Shown here: piece by piece, positions 18,307 through 27,830 of the stretch
Layout of the letters: each line of letters begins with the position of its first letter
How positions within the stretch are numbered: position 1 is the first letter of the stretch
Assembly (NCBI GenBank): GCA_963422445.2
Contig: OY729512.2
Location: forward strand, 2,232,001-2,296,000
Source of the DNA: G963422445 sp963422445
Lineage (GTDB): Bacteria; Pseudomonadota; Alphaproteobacteria; Thalassobaculales; Thalassobaculaceae
Reading direction: 5' to 3'
Length of the DNA stretch: 64,000 nt
The notes under the pieces: model-generated
Database searches by the model: none
Seen by the model: only the letters and a program-made list of their open reading frames with translations
Told to the model about the DNA's origin: nothing
Translations under genes and position numbers: made by a program

Positions 18307-18870
18307 ATGAGCGCGCGGCACGCCGGCAACCGCGCCCGCGCCGGACTCCTCGTTCTCGTGGCGCTCGCCGGGACATGGCTGTTCGCGGCGTCTCGCGTTC
18401 ATGTCAACGTAAGCTGGTCGGACGGGGCCTGGGGCTATGCGGCCTTCCCGCTGTTCGACGAGGACCCGGCGATCGGCGACCGGGTGCTGTTCGATCCGCC
18501 GGACGCGGTGAATGCGCCGGTGCCCTACCTCAAGACCGTGCGCGGCCTGCCGGGCGCCATCGTTACCGTCGATGCCTACCACACGGTCAGGATCGACGGC
18601 GTCGCCATGGGCCGGGCGAAGACGCATGGGCTGGACGGCCGGGCACTGGTGACGATCCGGTCCGGGACGATTTCTCCTGGCCACTACTACCTGCAGGCGG
18701 ACCATCGCGACAGCCACGACAGCCGCTACGCAGAGATCGGCCTCGTGCCCCGCGCGCGGATCCTCGGCCGCGCCGTTGCGCTGCCCGACTTGCCCTGGCT
18801 CGGGCTCGAGGGGCCGCTGGTGGGACCGGAGCACATCGGGACCGATGCGGCCGTGGAGACACGGCGATGA
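18307..18870 (+). CDS. Conjugative transfer signal peptidase TraF (S26 family)
   Basis: A 187-residue protein with one N-terminal membrane segment (ARAGLLVLVALAGTWLFAA). A periplasmic domain follows, with YLKTVRGLPGAIVTV (the expected catalytic Lys) and the YLQADHRDSHDSRY box. In S26 TraF proteins the Ser sits in an S-L-P-x-G-like segment after the membrane helix. Here that place reads NVSWSDGAWGYAAF, so the Ser environment is atypical and activity is uncertain. It would process pilin or other transfer proteins. It follows the broken trbI and overlaps traW by four bases. Confidence 0.75.
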   Translation: MSARHAGNRARAGLLVLVALAGTWLFAASRVHVNVSWSDGAWGYAAFPLFDEDPAIGDRVLFDPPDAVNAPVPYLKTVRGLPGAIVTVDAYHTVRIDGVAMGRAKTHGLDGRALVTIRSGTISPGHYYLQADHRDSHDSRYAEIGLVPRARILGRAVALPDLPWLGLEGPLVGPEHIGTDAAVETRR

Positions 18871-19597
18871 GACGCTTCGTCCTGCCTTCGCTCGCGGTGG
18901 GGTGCCTCGCGCTGACGCTCGGCCTCCCGGTGGACGCGCGGGACCTCGGCGTGCGTGGCGCGACCTGGCCGGTGGCCGAGCCCGACCTCCTGGTTGCGAT
19001 CGAAGCACGCCTCGCGGAGATGCGGCGCTCGGGCGAGATGGCCCGGCTGGAGGCGGAGGCCCGCGCGCGCAGGCGTCGCTGGAAGAACCGGGGCCGGTTC
19101 CCGGCATTGCGCCGGCCCGCGAGCTGAAGTCCAGGCTGGTCGATCCCGCTATCGTCGTGGGCCAGGACATCCGCGGCCCCAATGGTGCGCTCATCGCCGC
19201 CGCGGGGACAAGGATCGTTCCGTTCGAACACGCGCCACTCACCCGCACCCTGCTGTTTGTCGACGGCCGGCGCGAGGCGGAAATCGCCTGGGCGCTCGCC
19301 CACGAGGGGCCGGCAAAGATCGTGCTGCTCGCCGGCCGGCCGCTGGACCTGATGCGGCAGCACCGCCGGCCCTTCTTCTTCGACCTCGGCGGGCGGCTGA
19401 CCGAGCGCTTCGCCGTCCGCGCCACGCCGACGCTCGTCGAGCGCGACGGCGCGCTTTTGCGCCTGACCGAAACCCCTCTCGATGACCTGCGGGATTCCGG
19501 ACCGGCGTCGGCGGCAGGAGCCGCACGCTGCGCCTCGACCGCGCCCGCCGCCGGATCGACCAACGAACCAGACCACAGGAGACAAGAACCATGTTGA
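18867..19597 (+). pseudogene. traW: F-type TraW with a frameshift
   Basis: The first frame starts MRRFVLPSLAVGCLALTLGL (signal peptide) and gives DLGVRGATWPVAEPDLLVAI, typical of TraW. It then runs into a stop at 19125-19127. A second frame takes over near 19070-19095 with LEEPGPVPGIAPARELKSRL, DIRGPNGALIAAAGTRIVPF and TLLFVDGRREAEIAWALA, the rest of TraW, ending at 19597. The shift lies in or next to the repetitive CGCGCGC tract at about 19070. TraW is a periplasmic F-pilus assembly protein that works with TraU and TrbC. Either a true mutation or a base-calling error in that tract could explain it. Confidence 0.75.
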
Positions 19598-19986
19598 ACA
19601 TGAACCGCGCGACGCTGCTCGGCCATGCCGGGCGCGACCCCGACATCCGCACGCTGAAGGGCGGCGGCAAGGCGGCGTCCTTCGGCCTCGCCACCACGCA
19701 GATGTGGAAGGACCGGGAGGGCGAGACGGCCGAGAACACCGAATGGCGCCGCGTCGTGGTCTACGGCCCGACGGTGGATGCGGTGGAGACGATGGTCGCC
19801 AAGGGCGTCGCGGTCCTGGTCGAGGGGCGGCTCGCCACCGGCGGCTACCGCGACCGGGACGGCCAGATGCGCAGCGTCACCGAGATCGTGGTGGCCGGGC
19901 CGCAGGGCCTGGCGAACGTTCCGGGCGGACGGCGCGACGCGGCGCGGGTGGACGACGCGAACGGCCCGGAGGGTCCGCGCGCATGA
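19591..19986 (+). CDS. ssb: Single-stranded DNA-binding protein (element-borne)
   Basis: A 131-residue OB-fold SSB: MNRATLLGHAGRDPDIRTLK, ASFGLATTQMWKDREGETAE, TEWRRVVVYGPTVDAVETMV, VLVEGRLATGGYRDRDGQ. The C-terminal acidic DDIPF-type tail of housekeeping SSB is absent; the end is NGPEGPRA. It would coat the incoming or outgoing single strand during transfer. It is placed between traW and traU, an unusual position in a pilus gene run. The stop overlaps the traU start (ATGA). Confidence 0.85.
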   Translation: MLNMNRATLLGHAGRDPDIRTLKGGGKAASFGLATTQMWKDREGETAENTEWRRVVVYGPTVDAVETMVAKGVAVLVEGRLATGGYRDRDGQMRSVTEIVVAGPQGLANVPGGRRDAARVDDANGPEGPRA

Positions 19987-20987
19987 GGTTCCCGGCGTCG
20001 CTTGCCGCGCTCGGCATCGCTTTGGCGGCCTTCCTGTGGGCCGCGCCCGCATCCAGCCAGTTGTGCACCGGGCGCTTCGTGAACCCGATCACGGACGTGT
20101 GCTGGGAGTGCCTGTTCCCGATCTCGATCGGGCCAGTCCGTATCGGCAGTGCGTCGGGTGCGCCGGATACGCCGAACCCGGGCTCCCCGATCTGCTTCTG
20201 CGGCTCGCCCATTCCGCGCATCGGGCTCTCGCTCGGGGTGTGGGAGCCGGCGCGGCTCGTGGACGTGACCCGGACCCCCTGGTGCTTCCCCAATCTCGGC
20301 GGGCTCACCATCGACCCGGGGCTCCCGGCCGCCCGTGGCCGCACGGGGTCGTCCGGCGGCGTCGGCGCCCAGGGGTCCGTCTGGCATGCGCACTACTACG
20401 TCTATCCGCTGCTGTCGTGGATCGGCGCGCTGCTCGATCTCGGCTGCCTCGAGGGCGGCTCGCTCGACATCGCCTGGACCTCGGAGCTCGACCCGGCGTG
20501 GCTCGACGACGAGCTGTCGTTCCTGCTGAACCCGGAGGCGGCGCTGTTCGCCAACCTGCCGGCGCAGGCCGCGTGTTCGGCCGACTGCGCGGCGGCTTCG
20601 GCCGCACTCCCGCTCGATCCGCTCTTCTGGTGCGCCGGCTGCCAGGGCGGGATGTATCCGCTCACCGGCAATGTCGCCGCCCATGTCGGCGGGGTGCAGG
20701 CTTCGCTGCTCGCGGCCCAGCGCCTTGTCTATCGGCTTCATCGGGCGGGGCTCGCGTGGGGCACATCGGGCTCCGCGGCGCTCTGCGGGCGCTATCCCAT
20801 GCCGATCATGAGGAAAAGCCAGTACCGCTGGCAGATGACCCAGCCCGTGCCGGCGACATCGCCTCTGACCGGCTGCAACCCGACGGGGCGCTCCTCGGTG
20901 CTCTGGGAGACGCTCCGCGAGCTGCCCGTCTCGGGCGAGAGCTTCGGCTACCTGCTGTGGAGGAAACGCAATTGCTGCCTCTTGTAG
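19983..20987 (+). CDS. traU: F-type conjugal transfer protein TraU
   Basis: About 334 residues with a signal peptide (MRFPASLAALGIALAAFLWA, cleavage near ASSQ) and the Cys-rich TraU body: LCTGRFVNPITDVCWECLFP, SPICFCGSPIPRIGLSLGVW and CAGCQGGMYPLTGNVAAHVG. The C terminus has QYRWQMTQPVP and TGCNPTGRSSVLW, matching the family. TraU is a periplasmic protein needed for DNA transfer and pilus assembly. Its ATG overlaps the ssb stop. No lesion is visible. Confidence 0.9.
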   Translation: MRFPASLAALGIALAAFLWAAPASSQLCTGRFVNPITDVCWECLFPISIGPVRIGSASGAPDTPNPGSPICFCGSPIPRIGLSLGVWEPARLVDVTRTPWCFPNLGGLTIDPGLPAARGRTGSSGGVGAQGSVWHAHYYVYPLLSWIGALLDLGCLEGGSLDIAWTSELDPAWLDDELSFLLNPEAALFANLPAQAACSADCAAASAALPLDPLFWCAGCQGGMYPLTGNVAAHVGGVQASLLAAQRLVYRLHRAGLAWGTSGSAALCGRYPMPIMRKSQYRWQMTQPVPATSPLTGCNPTGRSSVLWETLRELPVSGESFGYLLWRKRNCCLL

Positions 20988-21769
20988 AAAGCCTCGGACA
21001 GCGCGCCGGAGACACTCGTGCCGGGGCCTTCGCCCGAGACGGGCTCGCCGCGATGCTCGTGGCGGCCGCGTGTTGCGGGCCGGCGCTGGCCGATGACCCT
21101 TCGCCCTCCGCCGAGGATCGGGCACGGATGCTGGCCGACGAGGTGCTGCGCCGGGCGGAATCTTCCGGCCCCGAGGGTCTTGGCGACTGGACCCGCTCGA
21201 TCATCGGCCGCGCCCTGGAGCGCGCCGGCGAAGCGGCGTCGCAGACCGCCGCAAGCTCCGGAATCGGCGGCAGCGCCGGCGCCACTCCCGCGTCGCTGCC
21301 GGCCGAACGGCATGCAGTCGCGACCGGGGCGGGCCTCGCGGGCCGGGCGAACACCGGCGACGTGCTGGTGTTCCTGAGCCTCGCTGTGCCGCCCGCGAGC
21401 TGGGAGCAGTGGGCGCGGGCGGCGGCGCGGACGGGCGTCCCGCTGCTCCTGCACGGGGCCGGCCCGGCCGGATTCCGGGCGACCGTGATGGCCATCGGCG
21501 AGCGCCTCGACGGCCACGGCGCCGGTGTCGCCATCGACCCCCGGCTGTTCCGCCTGTTCCGGGTCGAGCGGGTCCCGGCCGTCGTCGTCGTGCCGGGCGG
21601 CGTGAGGCCTTGCGCGAGCCCGGGCTGCGCGGACGACGCGCCGCCGCCGTTCGACATCGTGACCGGGAACATCGGCCTCGCCGCCGCGCTGGAGGCCATC
21701 GCCTCCGAGGGCGACGCCGGGCGGCACATCGCGCGGGCGCGACTCGAACGCCTGCGAGGGGAGGACTGA
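20957..21769 (+). CDS. trbC: F-type TrbC (thioredoxin-like pilus assembly protein)
   Basis: The frame from a GTG at 20957 (within the end of traU) to 21769 encodes about 270 residues. It contains a hydrophobic signal-like segment (GLAAMLVAAACCGPALA), a Ser/Ala-rich linker, and the TrbC core GDVLVFLSLAVPPASWEQWA, GVPLLLHGAGPAGFRATVMA, DPRLFRLFRVERVPAVVVVP. TrbC is exported and works with TraW and TraU in pilus assembly. The start is uncertain because the frame is also open through traU; the GTG, or a later codon before the signal-like segment, are the best options. Confidence 0.78.
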   Translation: MEETQLLPLVESLGQRAGDTRAGAFARDGLAAMLVAAACCGPALADDPSPSAEDRARMLADEVLRRAESSGPEGLGDWTRSIIGRALERAGEAASQTAASSGIGGSAGATPASLPAERHAVATGAGLAGRANTGDVLVFLSLAVPPASWEQWARAAARTGVPLLLHGAGPAGFRATVMAIGERLDGHGAGVAIDPRLFRLFRVERVPAVVVVPGGVRPCASPGCADDAPPPFDIVTGNIGLAAALEAIASEGDAGRHIARARLERLRGED

Positions 21770-21774
21770 CGACC

Positions 21775-22978
21775 ATGACGGAACGGCCTGAACCTCACCC
21801 CGACCGGGTCTCCGTCGCGGTCGACCGCATGACCCGAATCGTCCGGCTGCTCGCCTGGACGGCCATGTTCGCCGCGTGCTGCCTGATGCTCTGGATCCTC
21901 GCGGGCCAGGCGGCGCATGCGGACGACCCCAAGGCGGCCGCCCGCGAGATCGGCCAGGTCGGGGCCGCGGCGGCGGGCGCGATCGCCACGGACGCGTCGA
22001 AGGCCCGAACGGTGCCCGGTTACGCGGGGACGAACGGATCTTGATGCCGACCGGGCTGCCCAAGGTGCCACGGTGCCCGGTTACGCGGGGACGAACGTGT
22101 CGGAGCGCAACTTGAACGCCGCCGGCCTGGAAGATGCGGCCCGCGCACGGCTTGGCCGTCCGGACGATCCCGGGGCCAAGGCCGGGCGCGCGGTGATCGA
22201 GGGAACGGCGGTGCGCCCCGCCGCGCCGGTCTCGTCGAACGATCCGGGCATCGCGCGGGCCAGGGCGGTGGAGGCCAGTCCGGAGGATCCGGCGCACCGC
22301 GCCGACGGTCTCGCTTCGGGGCGCGTCACGGACTGCACCGCCGATGTCGCCGACGCCGGCCGCGGCGGCTCGTGCGGCAGCGTCGTGACCTGCGTGGAAT
22401 CGGGCTGCGAGACCGTCAGCAGTCAAGCCAACACCAGCTTCGCGCGCTCCGCGGCCATGCTCAACATGGTGCTGGAGATGGGCGGCGAGGAGTTCGACCG
22501 GAACAATCTTCGCTTCTTCGCCGGCGAGCGCCGGGCCTGCACCATCAAGTTCGGCGGGCTCGCCAACTGCTGCAAGAACTCAGGCCTGCTGGTCGGAATC
22601 GCCGGGTGCAGCCGCGCCGAGATCGAGCTCGGCAAGGAGCGCCACGCGGGCAACACGCACTATCTCGGCAAGCGCTGCGCCAAGCGCGTGTTCGGGGTGT
22701 GCATCCGGCGCAAGCGCGAGTGGTGCGTGTTCGGCTCCAGGCTCGGGCGCATCCTGCACCAGCAAGCGCGCCCGCAGCTTGGGCTAGGCTGGGGCAGCTG
22801 CCGGGGGTTCACCGTGGCTGAGGTCGAGCGCATCGACTTCGACCGGCTCGACCTCACCGAGTTCACCCAAGACCTCGTCGACGGGTCCCGGGAGCCGTCC
22901 ATCGCGCTGCCGGGTCGGGACAGCACCCAGTCGTTCATGCGGGACCGGGTGCGCGCGTTCTACGAGCGGAGCCCGTGA
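21775..22978 (+). pseudogene. traN: F-type TraN, frameshifted by a short duplication
   Basis: The first frame starts MTERPEPHPDRVSVAVDRMT, has a membrane/signal helix (LLAWTAMFAACCLMLWILAG) and reaches ARTVPGYAGTN, then stops at 22044. A copy of the DNA coding VPGYAGTN appears 61 bp downstream in another frame. From there VSERNLNAAGLEDAARARLG and a Cys-rich body (VTCVESGCETVSSQ, ACTIKFGGLANCCKNSG, RCAKRVFGVCIRRKREWCVF) run to the stop at 22976-22978. TraN is the outer-membrane mating-pair stabilisation protein. Deleting one 61-bp unit restores a single frame. The stop overlaps the next start by one base. Confidence 0.75.
22009..22097 (+). repeat. 28-bp direct repeat within traN
   Basis: ACGGTGCCCGGTTACGCGGG plus GACGAACG occurs at 22009-22036 and again at 22070-22097, a 61-bp period with 33 bp between copies. 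Because 61 is not a multiple of three, the duplication shifts the traN frame. Confidence 0.85.
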
Positions 22979-23799
22979 TGGCCGGGGCGCGGAACGTGGG
23001 GCTCCTGTTGCGGGCGGGCTGCCTGGCGCTGGCGTTGGCGGCGGCCTTCCCGGTCAGCGCGGGCGAGTGGCGCGGCTGGTGCGGCTCGGCGGACACGGTC
23101 GCCGCCCTCGGCTGGCACTTCTACTGCGACCGGGACGACGAGGACATCGACGAGGCGCCAGGACAGGACGCGTCCGCCCCGCCGGCGACGCAGAACGCGA
23201 TGGCGCGTATCAAGGCGATGCGCCAAGCGTTGGAGGAGGCCCGCGCCCAGGCGATCCTCGATCCGGCGCCCGCGAAGGTCGCGGCCTATCTGCGCCTGCA
23301 ACAGGAGACGCTGCAGCGCGCCGTCGCCTTCTCCGACGCCTTCCGCCGCACGGTCTGGGCGACCCCGGAGATCGACTACACGCTCACGCGCCCGGTCGGC
23401 GCGCTCGCCAAGCAGGTCTGGGGGCAGGCGCGGCGCAAGGAGCGCGACGCGGTGCTCGCGAACCTGAGCGAGCGCTACGGGCTCATCTATCTGGGCCACA
23501 CCGACTGCTCGGGGTGCCGGGTGTTCGGGCCGCTCCTGCGCGCGTTCGCCATGCGTCACGGCCTCGACGTACTGGCGGTCTCGATGTCGGGCGGACCGCT
23601 CGAAGGCTGGCCCGAGGCGGTGCCGGACAACGGACGCGCGGCCCGGCTCGGGCTCGCCGGCGGACCGCTGCCCGCCGTCGCGCTGTTCGACACGGTGACG
23701 AAACGGGCGCTGCCGGTCGGCTTCGGCGTGCTCGCCGAGGACCAGCTCGCCGAGCGTATCTTCCTCCTCACCGCGCGGGAGAGCGGACATGACTACTGA
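22978..23799 (+). CDS. traF: F-type pilus assembly protein TraF (thioredoxin fold)
   Basis: A 273-residue periplasmic protein with a signal peptide (AGCLALALAAAFPVSAGE), WRGWCGSADTVAALGWHFYC near the N terminus, a helical middle and a thioredoxin-like domain. That domain has IYLGHTDCSGCRVFGPLLRA, a CSGC (CxxC) motif, then GGPLPAVALFDTVTKRALPV. F-type TraF is needed for pilus extension and probably helps disulfide formation in the Cys-rich TraN, TraU and TraH. The start overlaps the traN stop, and the stop lies 11 bp inside traH. Confidence 0.85.
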   Translation: MAGARNVGLLLRAGCLALALAAAFPVSAGEWRGWCGSADTVAALGWHFYCDRDDEDIDEAPGQDASAPPATQNAMARIKAMRQALEEARAQAILDPAPAKVAAYLRLQQETLQRAVAFSDAFRRTVWATPEIDYTLTRPVGALAKQVWGQARRKERDAVLANLSERYGLIYLGHTDCSGCRVFGPLLRAFAMRHGLDVLAVSMSGGPLEGWPEAVPDNGRAARLGLAGGPLPAVALFDTVTKRALPVGFGVLAEDQLAERIFLLTARESGHDY

Positions 23800-25153
23800 C
23801 CGAAAGACCACGGCCGCGGCGTTTGCCCTCGCACTGGCGCTCCTGGCCGCCCTCCCGGTCCGTGCCGACGTGCTCTCGGAGATGGAGTCCTTCTGGCGGG
23901 GCGCGGCAGTCAACACCACCGGACCGACGGCCTTCCAGGGCCAGGCCTCGGGGCACTGGACGCTCGGCAACCTGTATCTCCGCGCGCCGGTGCGCTCCGA
24001 GCAGATCGCTACCGTGAACCTGCCGAGCTTCCGCGCCGGCTGCGGTGGCATCGACGCCTTCGCGGGCGCCTTCTCCTTCATCAACTCCGACCAGCTGATT
24101 GCCTTCGGGCGTGCGGTCGCGCAGAACGCCGCCGGCTTCGCCTTCGAGCTCGCGCTCGAGACCATCTCGCCGGTGATCGCCGAGACCATGTCGAAGCTCC
24201 GCGCGCTCGCCCAGTGGGTCAACAGCCAGAACCTCAACTCCTGCGAGACCGCGCAGGCGCTGGTCGGCGCGGTATGGTCGAAGAACGACCGTGCGTCCTC
24301 GGCGATTTGCGCCGCCATCGGCGCCAGCCAGGGCATCTTCGCCGACTACGCCGCGGCGAAGCACGGCTGCGGCGCCGACGGACGGCGCAACTCGACCCTC
24401 GCTGCGGCCTCCGGGCCGATGGCCGACCAGGTGCCGGTCAACGTCAACTACGCCTGGAAGGCGGTGCAGGCCTCGTCCTTCCTCTCGGCGGACACCGAGC
24501 TCGCCGAGTTCGCCATGTCGGTCTCCGGCACGGTGATCGTCATCGCGCCGACCTCCGACGGCGACGCGTCCGGTCCCCGGGTGCGGATCCTGCAGCCGCT
24601 TATCCTCGACCGCCGGGTGACCGAGGTGCTGATGGAGGGTGGCGGCGCTCTGCCGGTCTACCGCTGCGACACCCCGGCCGACTGCCTGAACCCCACGCTC
24701 GGCGCCGTGAACGTCCCGGCCGACCGGGGCTTCCGGGCACGAGTCGCGGACCTGCTCCGCCGGCTCGCCGAGGCGGTGCGCACCGACACCGCGCCGCCGG
24801 CGGACGCGCTCGGGCTCGTCAACCTCACCACGCTCCCGGTCTACCGGGTCATCAACGCGGCGGCGGCCTATCGCGGCGCGGTCATCGACGCCGAGATCGA
24901 CGCGCTCGCCGAGGCCGTCGCGCTTGACCTGTTGCAGGTCTGGATCGCCGACCTGCACCGCACGGTCGAGGAGCGCGCCGGGACGCTCGACATCGCCGAC
25001 GGCGAGCAGCTCGAGCGCTGGCGCGAGGGCTTGCGCGCCAACCGGGTGGCCTTGAGCCGTCACCGCAACGAGGGGCTCGCCCGCTTCAACACCGCGCTCG
25101 CCGTGGTCGAGAAGCTCAGGCTCATCGAGACCGAGCTCGCCGGCGCGCGGTAG
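23789..25153 (+). CDS. traH: F-type conjugal transfer protein TraH
   Basis: 454 residues with a signal peptide (AAAFALALALLAALPVRADV). The TraH family features are TAFQGQASGHWTLGNLYLRA, FRAGCGGIDAFAGAFSFINS, NAAGFAFELALETISPVIAE, QNLNSCETAQALVGAVW and the VYRVINAAAAYRG block near the C terminus. It is a periplasmic or outer-membrane-associated pilus assembly protein acting with TraF and TraG. The frame is intact and codon use matches its neighbours. It overlaps traF at its start and lies 15 bp before traG. Confidence 0.9.
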   Translation: MTTDRKTTAAAFALALALLAALPVRADVLSEMESFWRGAAVNTTGPTAFQGQASGHWTLGNLYLRAPVRSEQIATVNLPSFRAGCGGIDAFAGAFSFINSDQLIAFGRAVAQNAAGFAFELALETISPVIAETMSKLRALAQWVNSQNLNSCETAQALVGAVWSKNDRASSAICAAIGASQGIFADYAAAKHGCGADGRRNSTLAAASGPMADQVPVNVNYAWKAVQASSFLSADTELAEFAMSVSGTVIVIAPTSDGDASGPRVRILQPLILDRRVTEVLMEGGGALPVYRCDTPADCLNPTLGAVNVPADRGFRARVADLLRRLAEAVRTDTAPPADALGLVNLTTLPVYRVINAAAAYRGAVIDAEIDALAEAVALDLLQVWIADLHRTVEERAGTLDIADGEQLERWREGLRANRVALSRHRNEGLARFNTALAVVEKLRLIETELAGAR

Positions 25154-25168
25154 GGACGGCGAGCGCGC

Positions 25169-27230
25169 ATGTACGAGATCTTCACGCTCGGCGGCGGGAC
25201 CTACCTGGTCGACCTCCTGAACGCGGTCGCCGCGATCACCTCGGGCGGCGCCTATGTCGTGCTCGCCCAGCTCAGCGGTGTAGCGGGGCTCGCCTGGGTC
25301 CTGTTTCGCACCGCCTTCGGCGGGTCGTGGAAGGACAACGCCAAGTGGATCCTGCTGTTCGTCGCCGTGTGGGGCGCGATGATCGTGCCCAGGGCCACGG
25401 TGCGGGTCGTGGACCGGCTCGACCCGGCGCTCGCGCCCGCGGTGGTCGCCAACGTGCCGGTCGGACTGGCGCTCTTCGCCTCGCTGACGAGTCAGGTCGG
25501 CGACGGGCTGACGCGCCTCACCGAGCAGGCCTTCGCGCTGCCGAACGACCTCGCTTACCAGCGCCACGGGCTCATCTTCGGCGCGCGGCTCGCCGCCGCC
25601 GCGACCCGGCTCGAGGTGACGGATGCCGTGTTCGCGCGCAACCTGCGCTCCTTCTCCCGCCAGTGCGTGTTCTACGCGTTGCTGCTCGGCCACGTCTCGG
25701 CGGACGAGCTGCGCGAGTCCACCGACCTCTGGCGGTTCGCGACCTCGTCGCGAACGCCGTCCGCGGGCGCCTCGCCCGCGCGCATGACGGAGTTCGCCGC
25801 CAGGAACGAGGACGGCGGGGTCGACAGGGCGGTCGTCACCTGCGCCGAGGCCGCCGCGCGGCTGAACGCGCAATGGGCGGCGGAATTGCAGCGCGCCGGC
25901 GCCGTGTTCGGCCGGCGGCTGTTCCCGGACACGGCCACCGACGCGCTGGCACGCGCCGAGCTGATGGTGGCGCTCCCGGCCGCCCACCATTTCCTCATCG
26001 GCATCTCGCTGGTGGCCCAGGCCGGGATCCGGGCGGTGGCGGCGGACGTGGCGGTGATGTCGGGCTACCTCTCGATGTCGGTGCCGTTCCTCGCCGCGGC
26101 GCTCGCCTACGGGCTCTCGAAGGCCACGGTGCTCGCGGTCGGCCAGGACGCAGCCTCGTCCGCCGCGCACGAGGGCACGACCGGCAACCTCTCGCTCGGC
26201 AACACCAGCGCCGATACCCACCGCTTCGCGACCCTCGATGGCCGCCAGATCCGCACCTCGGCCCATGTCGACGACCACCGGTTCTCCGGGTTCGCGCCCG
26301 GCGGGGCCGCGTACACCGTGACCGGGGACAGCACCGTGGTGACCGACGCGGGCGCTGCCACCAGCCGCATCCCGGCCGCCGGGGTGCGGCTCTCGGAGTC
26401 GCTGGCGGTGAGCCACGAGCAGCGCGCGGCGCAAGCCCGCGGCCTCTCTCAGGCCTTCTCGGTCGAGGCCGGCACGGCGCGGAGCGCCGCGGTGACCGAC
26501 GCGACCCGGCTCGCCGAGCGCTACGCCCGCGACGTCTCCACCGGCGAGGCCTTCGCCCGCGGCGTCACCGAGAGTGAGAGCGCCCAGGTCCAGGCGCTGG
26601 AGAGCCACGTCGAGCGGATGTCGGAGACCGCCGGGATATCGAAGAGCCGGATGGCGACGCTGGCGGGCGAGGCGCGGATCGGGGGCGGGTGGAACTTCAT
26701 CGCGAAGCTCGGCGCCGACGGCTCGGCGTCCTGGCGCGGCCAGACCATCGAGAAGGAGTCGTGGGACCGGCTCAAGGGCTACGCCGAGAGCCACCAGGTA
26801 CTCGACCTCTGGTCGAAGGTCTCGGAGGCGTCAAGGCGCTACTCGACAAGCACGGGGGACAGCGAGCACGCCGGCCTCGAGGAGAGCCTTGGGGCGAACC
26901 TCACCGACATGCGCCGCTTCGAGGAGCGTGCGGCGCTCAGCCGGCAGGAATCGGAGAGCTGGTCGGAGCAGGTCGCGCGGGTGCGATCGGAAGCGCAGGC
27001 GATCGACCGCGAGCTCGGCCAGCCCTTCTTCGTCTGGCTCTCCGAGCGCACCGGGGCGGACGGGCGGCCCATCGAGACGGCCGGCGCCATCCGCATCGCC
27101 TCGCCGCAGACGCCCGAGGACACGGAGGTGCTGCGGAGCCACGCCGCCGCGTTCGTCGCCGAGCGCTTCCCCGCCCCCGCCGGTCCCGACCCGGCCAGCG
27201 TCGGGGGCGAGGCGGAGTACGGCGCGCGCT
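25169..27230 (+). pseudogene. traG: TraG, C-terminally truncated and joined to a traD fragment
   Basis: It starts MYEIFTLGGGTYLVDLLNAV and has several hydrophobic segments in the first 120 residues (VVLAQLSGVAGLAWVLFRTA, WILLFVAVWGAMIVP) plus another near 290-320. A long periplasmic domain rich in Ser/Ala and charged helices follows, typical of F-type TraG. Family-like sequence continues to about GPDPASVGGEAEYGAR near 27230. After that the same frame is nonsense, while another frame encodes a coupling-protein segment. The usual TraG C terminus and the start of traD appear to be deleted. The nonsense frame would continue to a stop at 27457. TraG serves pilus assembly and mating-pair stabilisation. 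Confidence 0.8.
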
Positions 27231-27354
27231 CGGGGTCGTGTTCTCGAACCCGAAACACCCGCCCTACCGGATCGCGGGCGTGCCCTGGCCCGAGCGTGCC
27301 GAGACGCAGCACACCATCGTCTCCGGCACCACCGGCTCGGGCAAAGGGGGCTGA
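27228..27354 (+). pseudogene. TraD coupling protein fragment (Walker A)
   Basis: In a frame different from traG the DNA reads LGVVFSNPKHPPYRIAGVPW, then ERAETQHTIVSGTTGSGKG. This matches the region of TraD-type coupling ATPases around the Walker A motif (GTTGSGKG here). It is cut off right after the P-loop by an IS5-family fragment. Only about 40 codons remain. Confidence 0.7.
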
Positions 27355-27743
27355 ACACGAAGCTGCATCTGGCTGTGGACGCGCATGGGATGCCGGTGCG
27401 GGTATCGGTGACCGAGGGGACGGCAGCAGATTGCAGTCAAGCGGTCGAGCTGATTGAAGGGATAGATGCCGAGTATTTGTTGGCGGACAAGGCCTATGAC
27501 ACGAATGCCATCCTGTCTTATTGTGAGGAGCATGAAGTTATTCCAGTGGTTCCGCCGAAGCGCAACCGCAAGCACCCCAGAGCGTATGATGTCCATCTCT
27601 ACCGGCACCGGCATTTGGTGGAGAACGCGTTTCTGTGGCTCAAGCGCTGGCGTGGGATTGCCACGCGATACGCCAAGAATGCCGCATCGTTCCTTGCCGC
27701 GGTGCAGATCCGGTGTCTGGCGCTCTGGGCTGGTATTTCGTGA
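27355..27743 (+). pseudogene. IS5-family transposase, C-terminal fragment
   Basis: GLNTKLHLAVDAHGMPVRVS, then YLLADKAYDTNAILSYCEEH (Asp) and YRHRHLVENAFLWLKRWRGI (Glu) with ATRYAKNAASFLAAVQIRCL: the C-terminal half of an IS5-type (IS427-like) DDE transposase. The N-terminal half is missing; sequence begins directly after the traD P-loop at a short G-rich junction. It is the third distinct IS5 branch in the window. Confidence 0.8.
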
Positions 27744-27830
27744 TGACACTATCTAGCCAATCCCGGAACACCGGGCAGGAATCGAAGCCGTATTGCAGGT
27801 TCTTGGCCTGAATGAACACGTTGGCGACCA

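Noticed and set aside
23768..26794. A 1008-codon open frame antisense to traH and traG
   Set aside because: It is a GC-rich shadow frame with Arg/Gly/Glu/Val-biased low-complexity content. The opposite strand encodes clear TraH and TraG.
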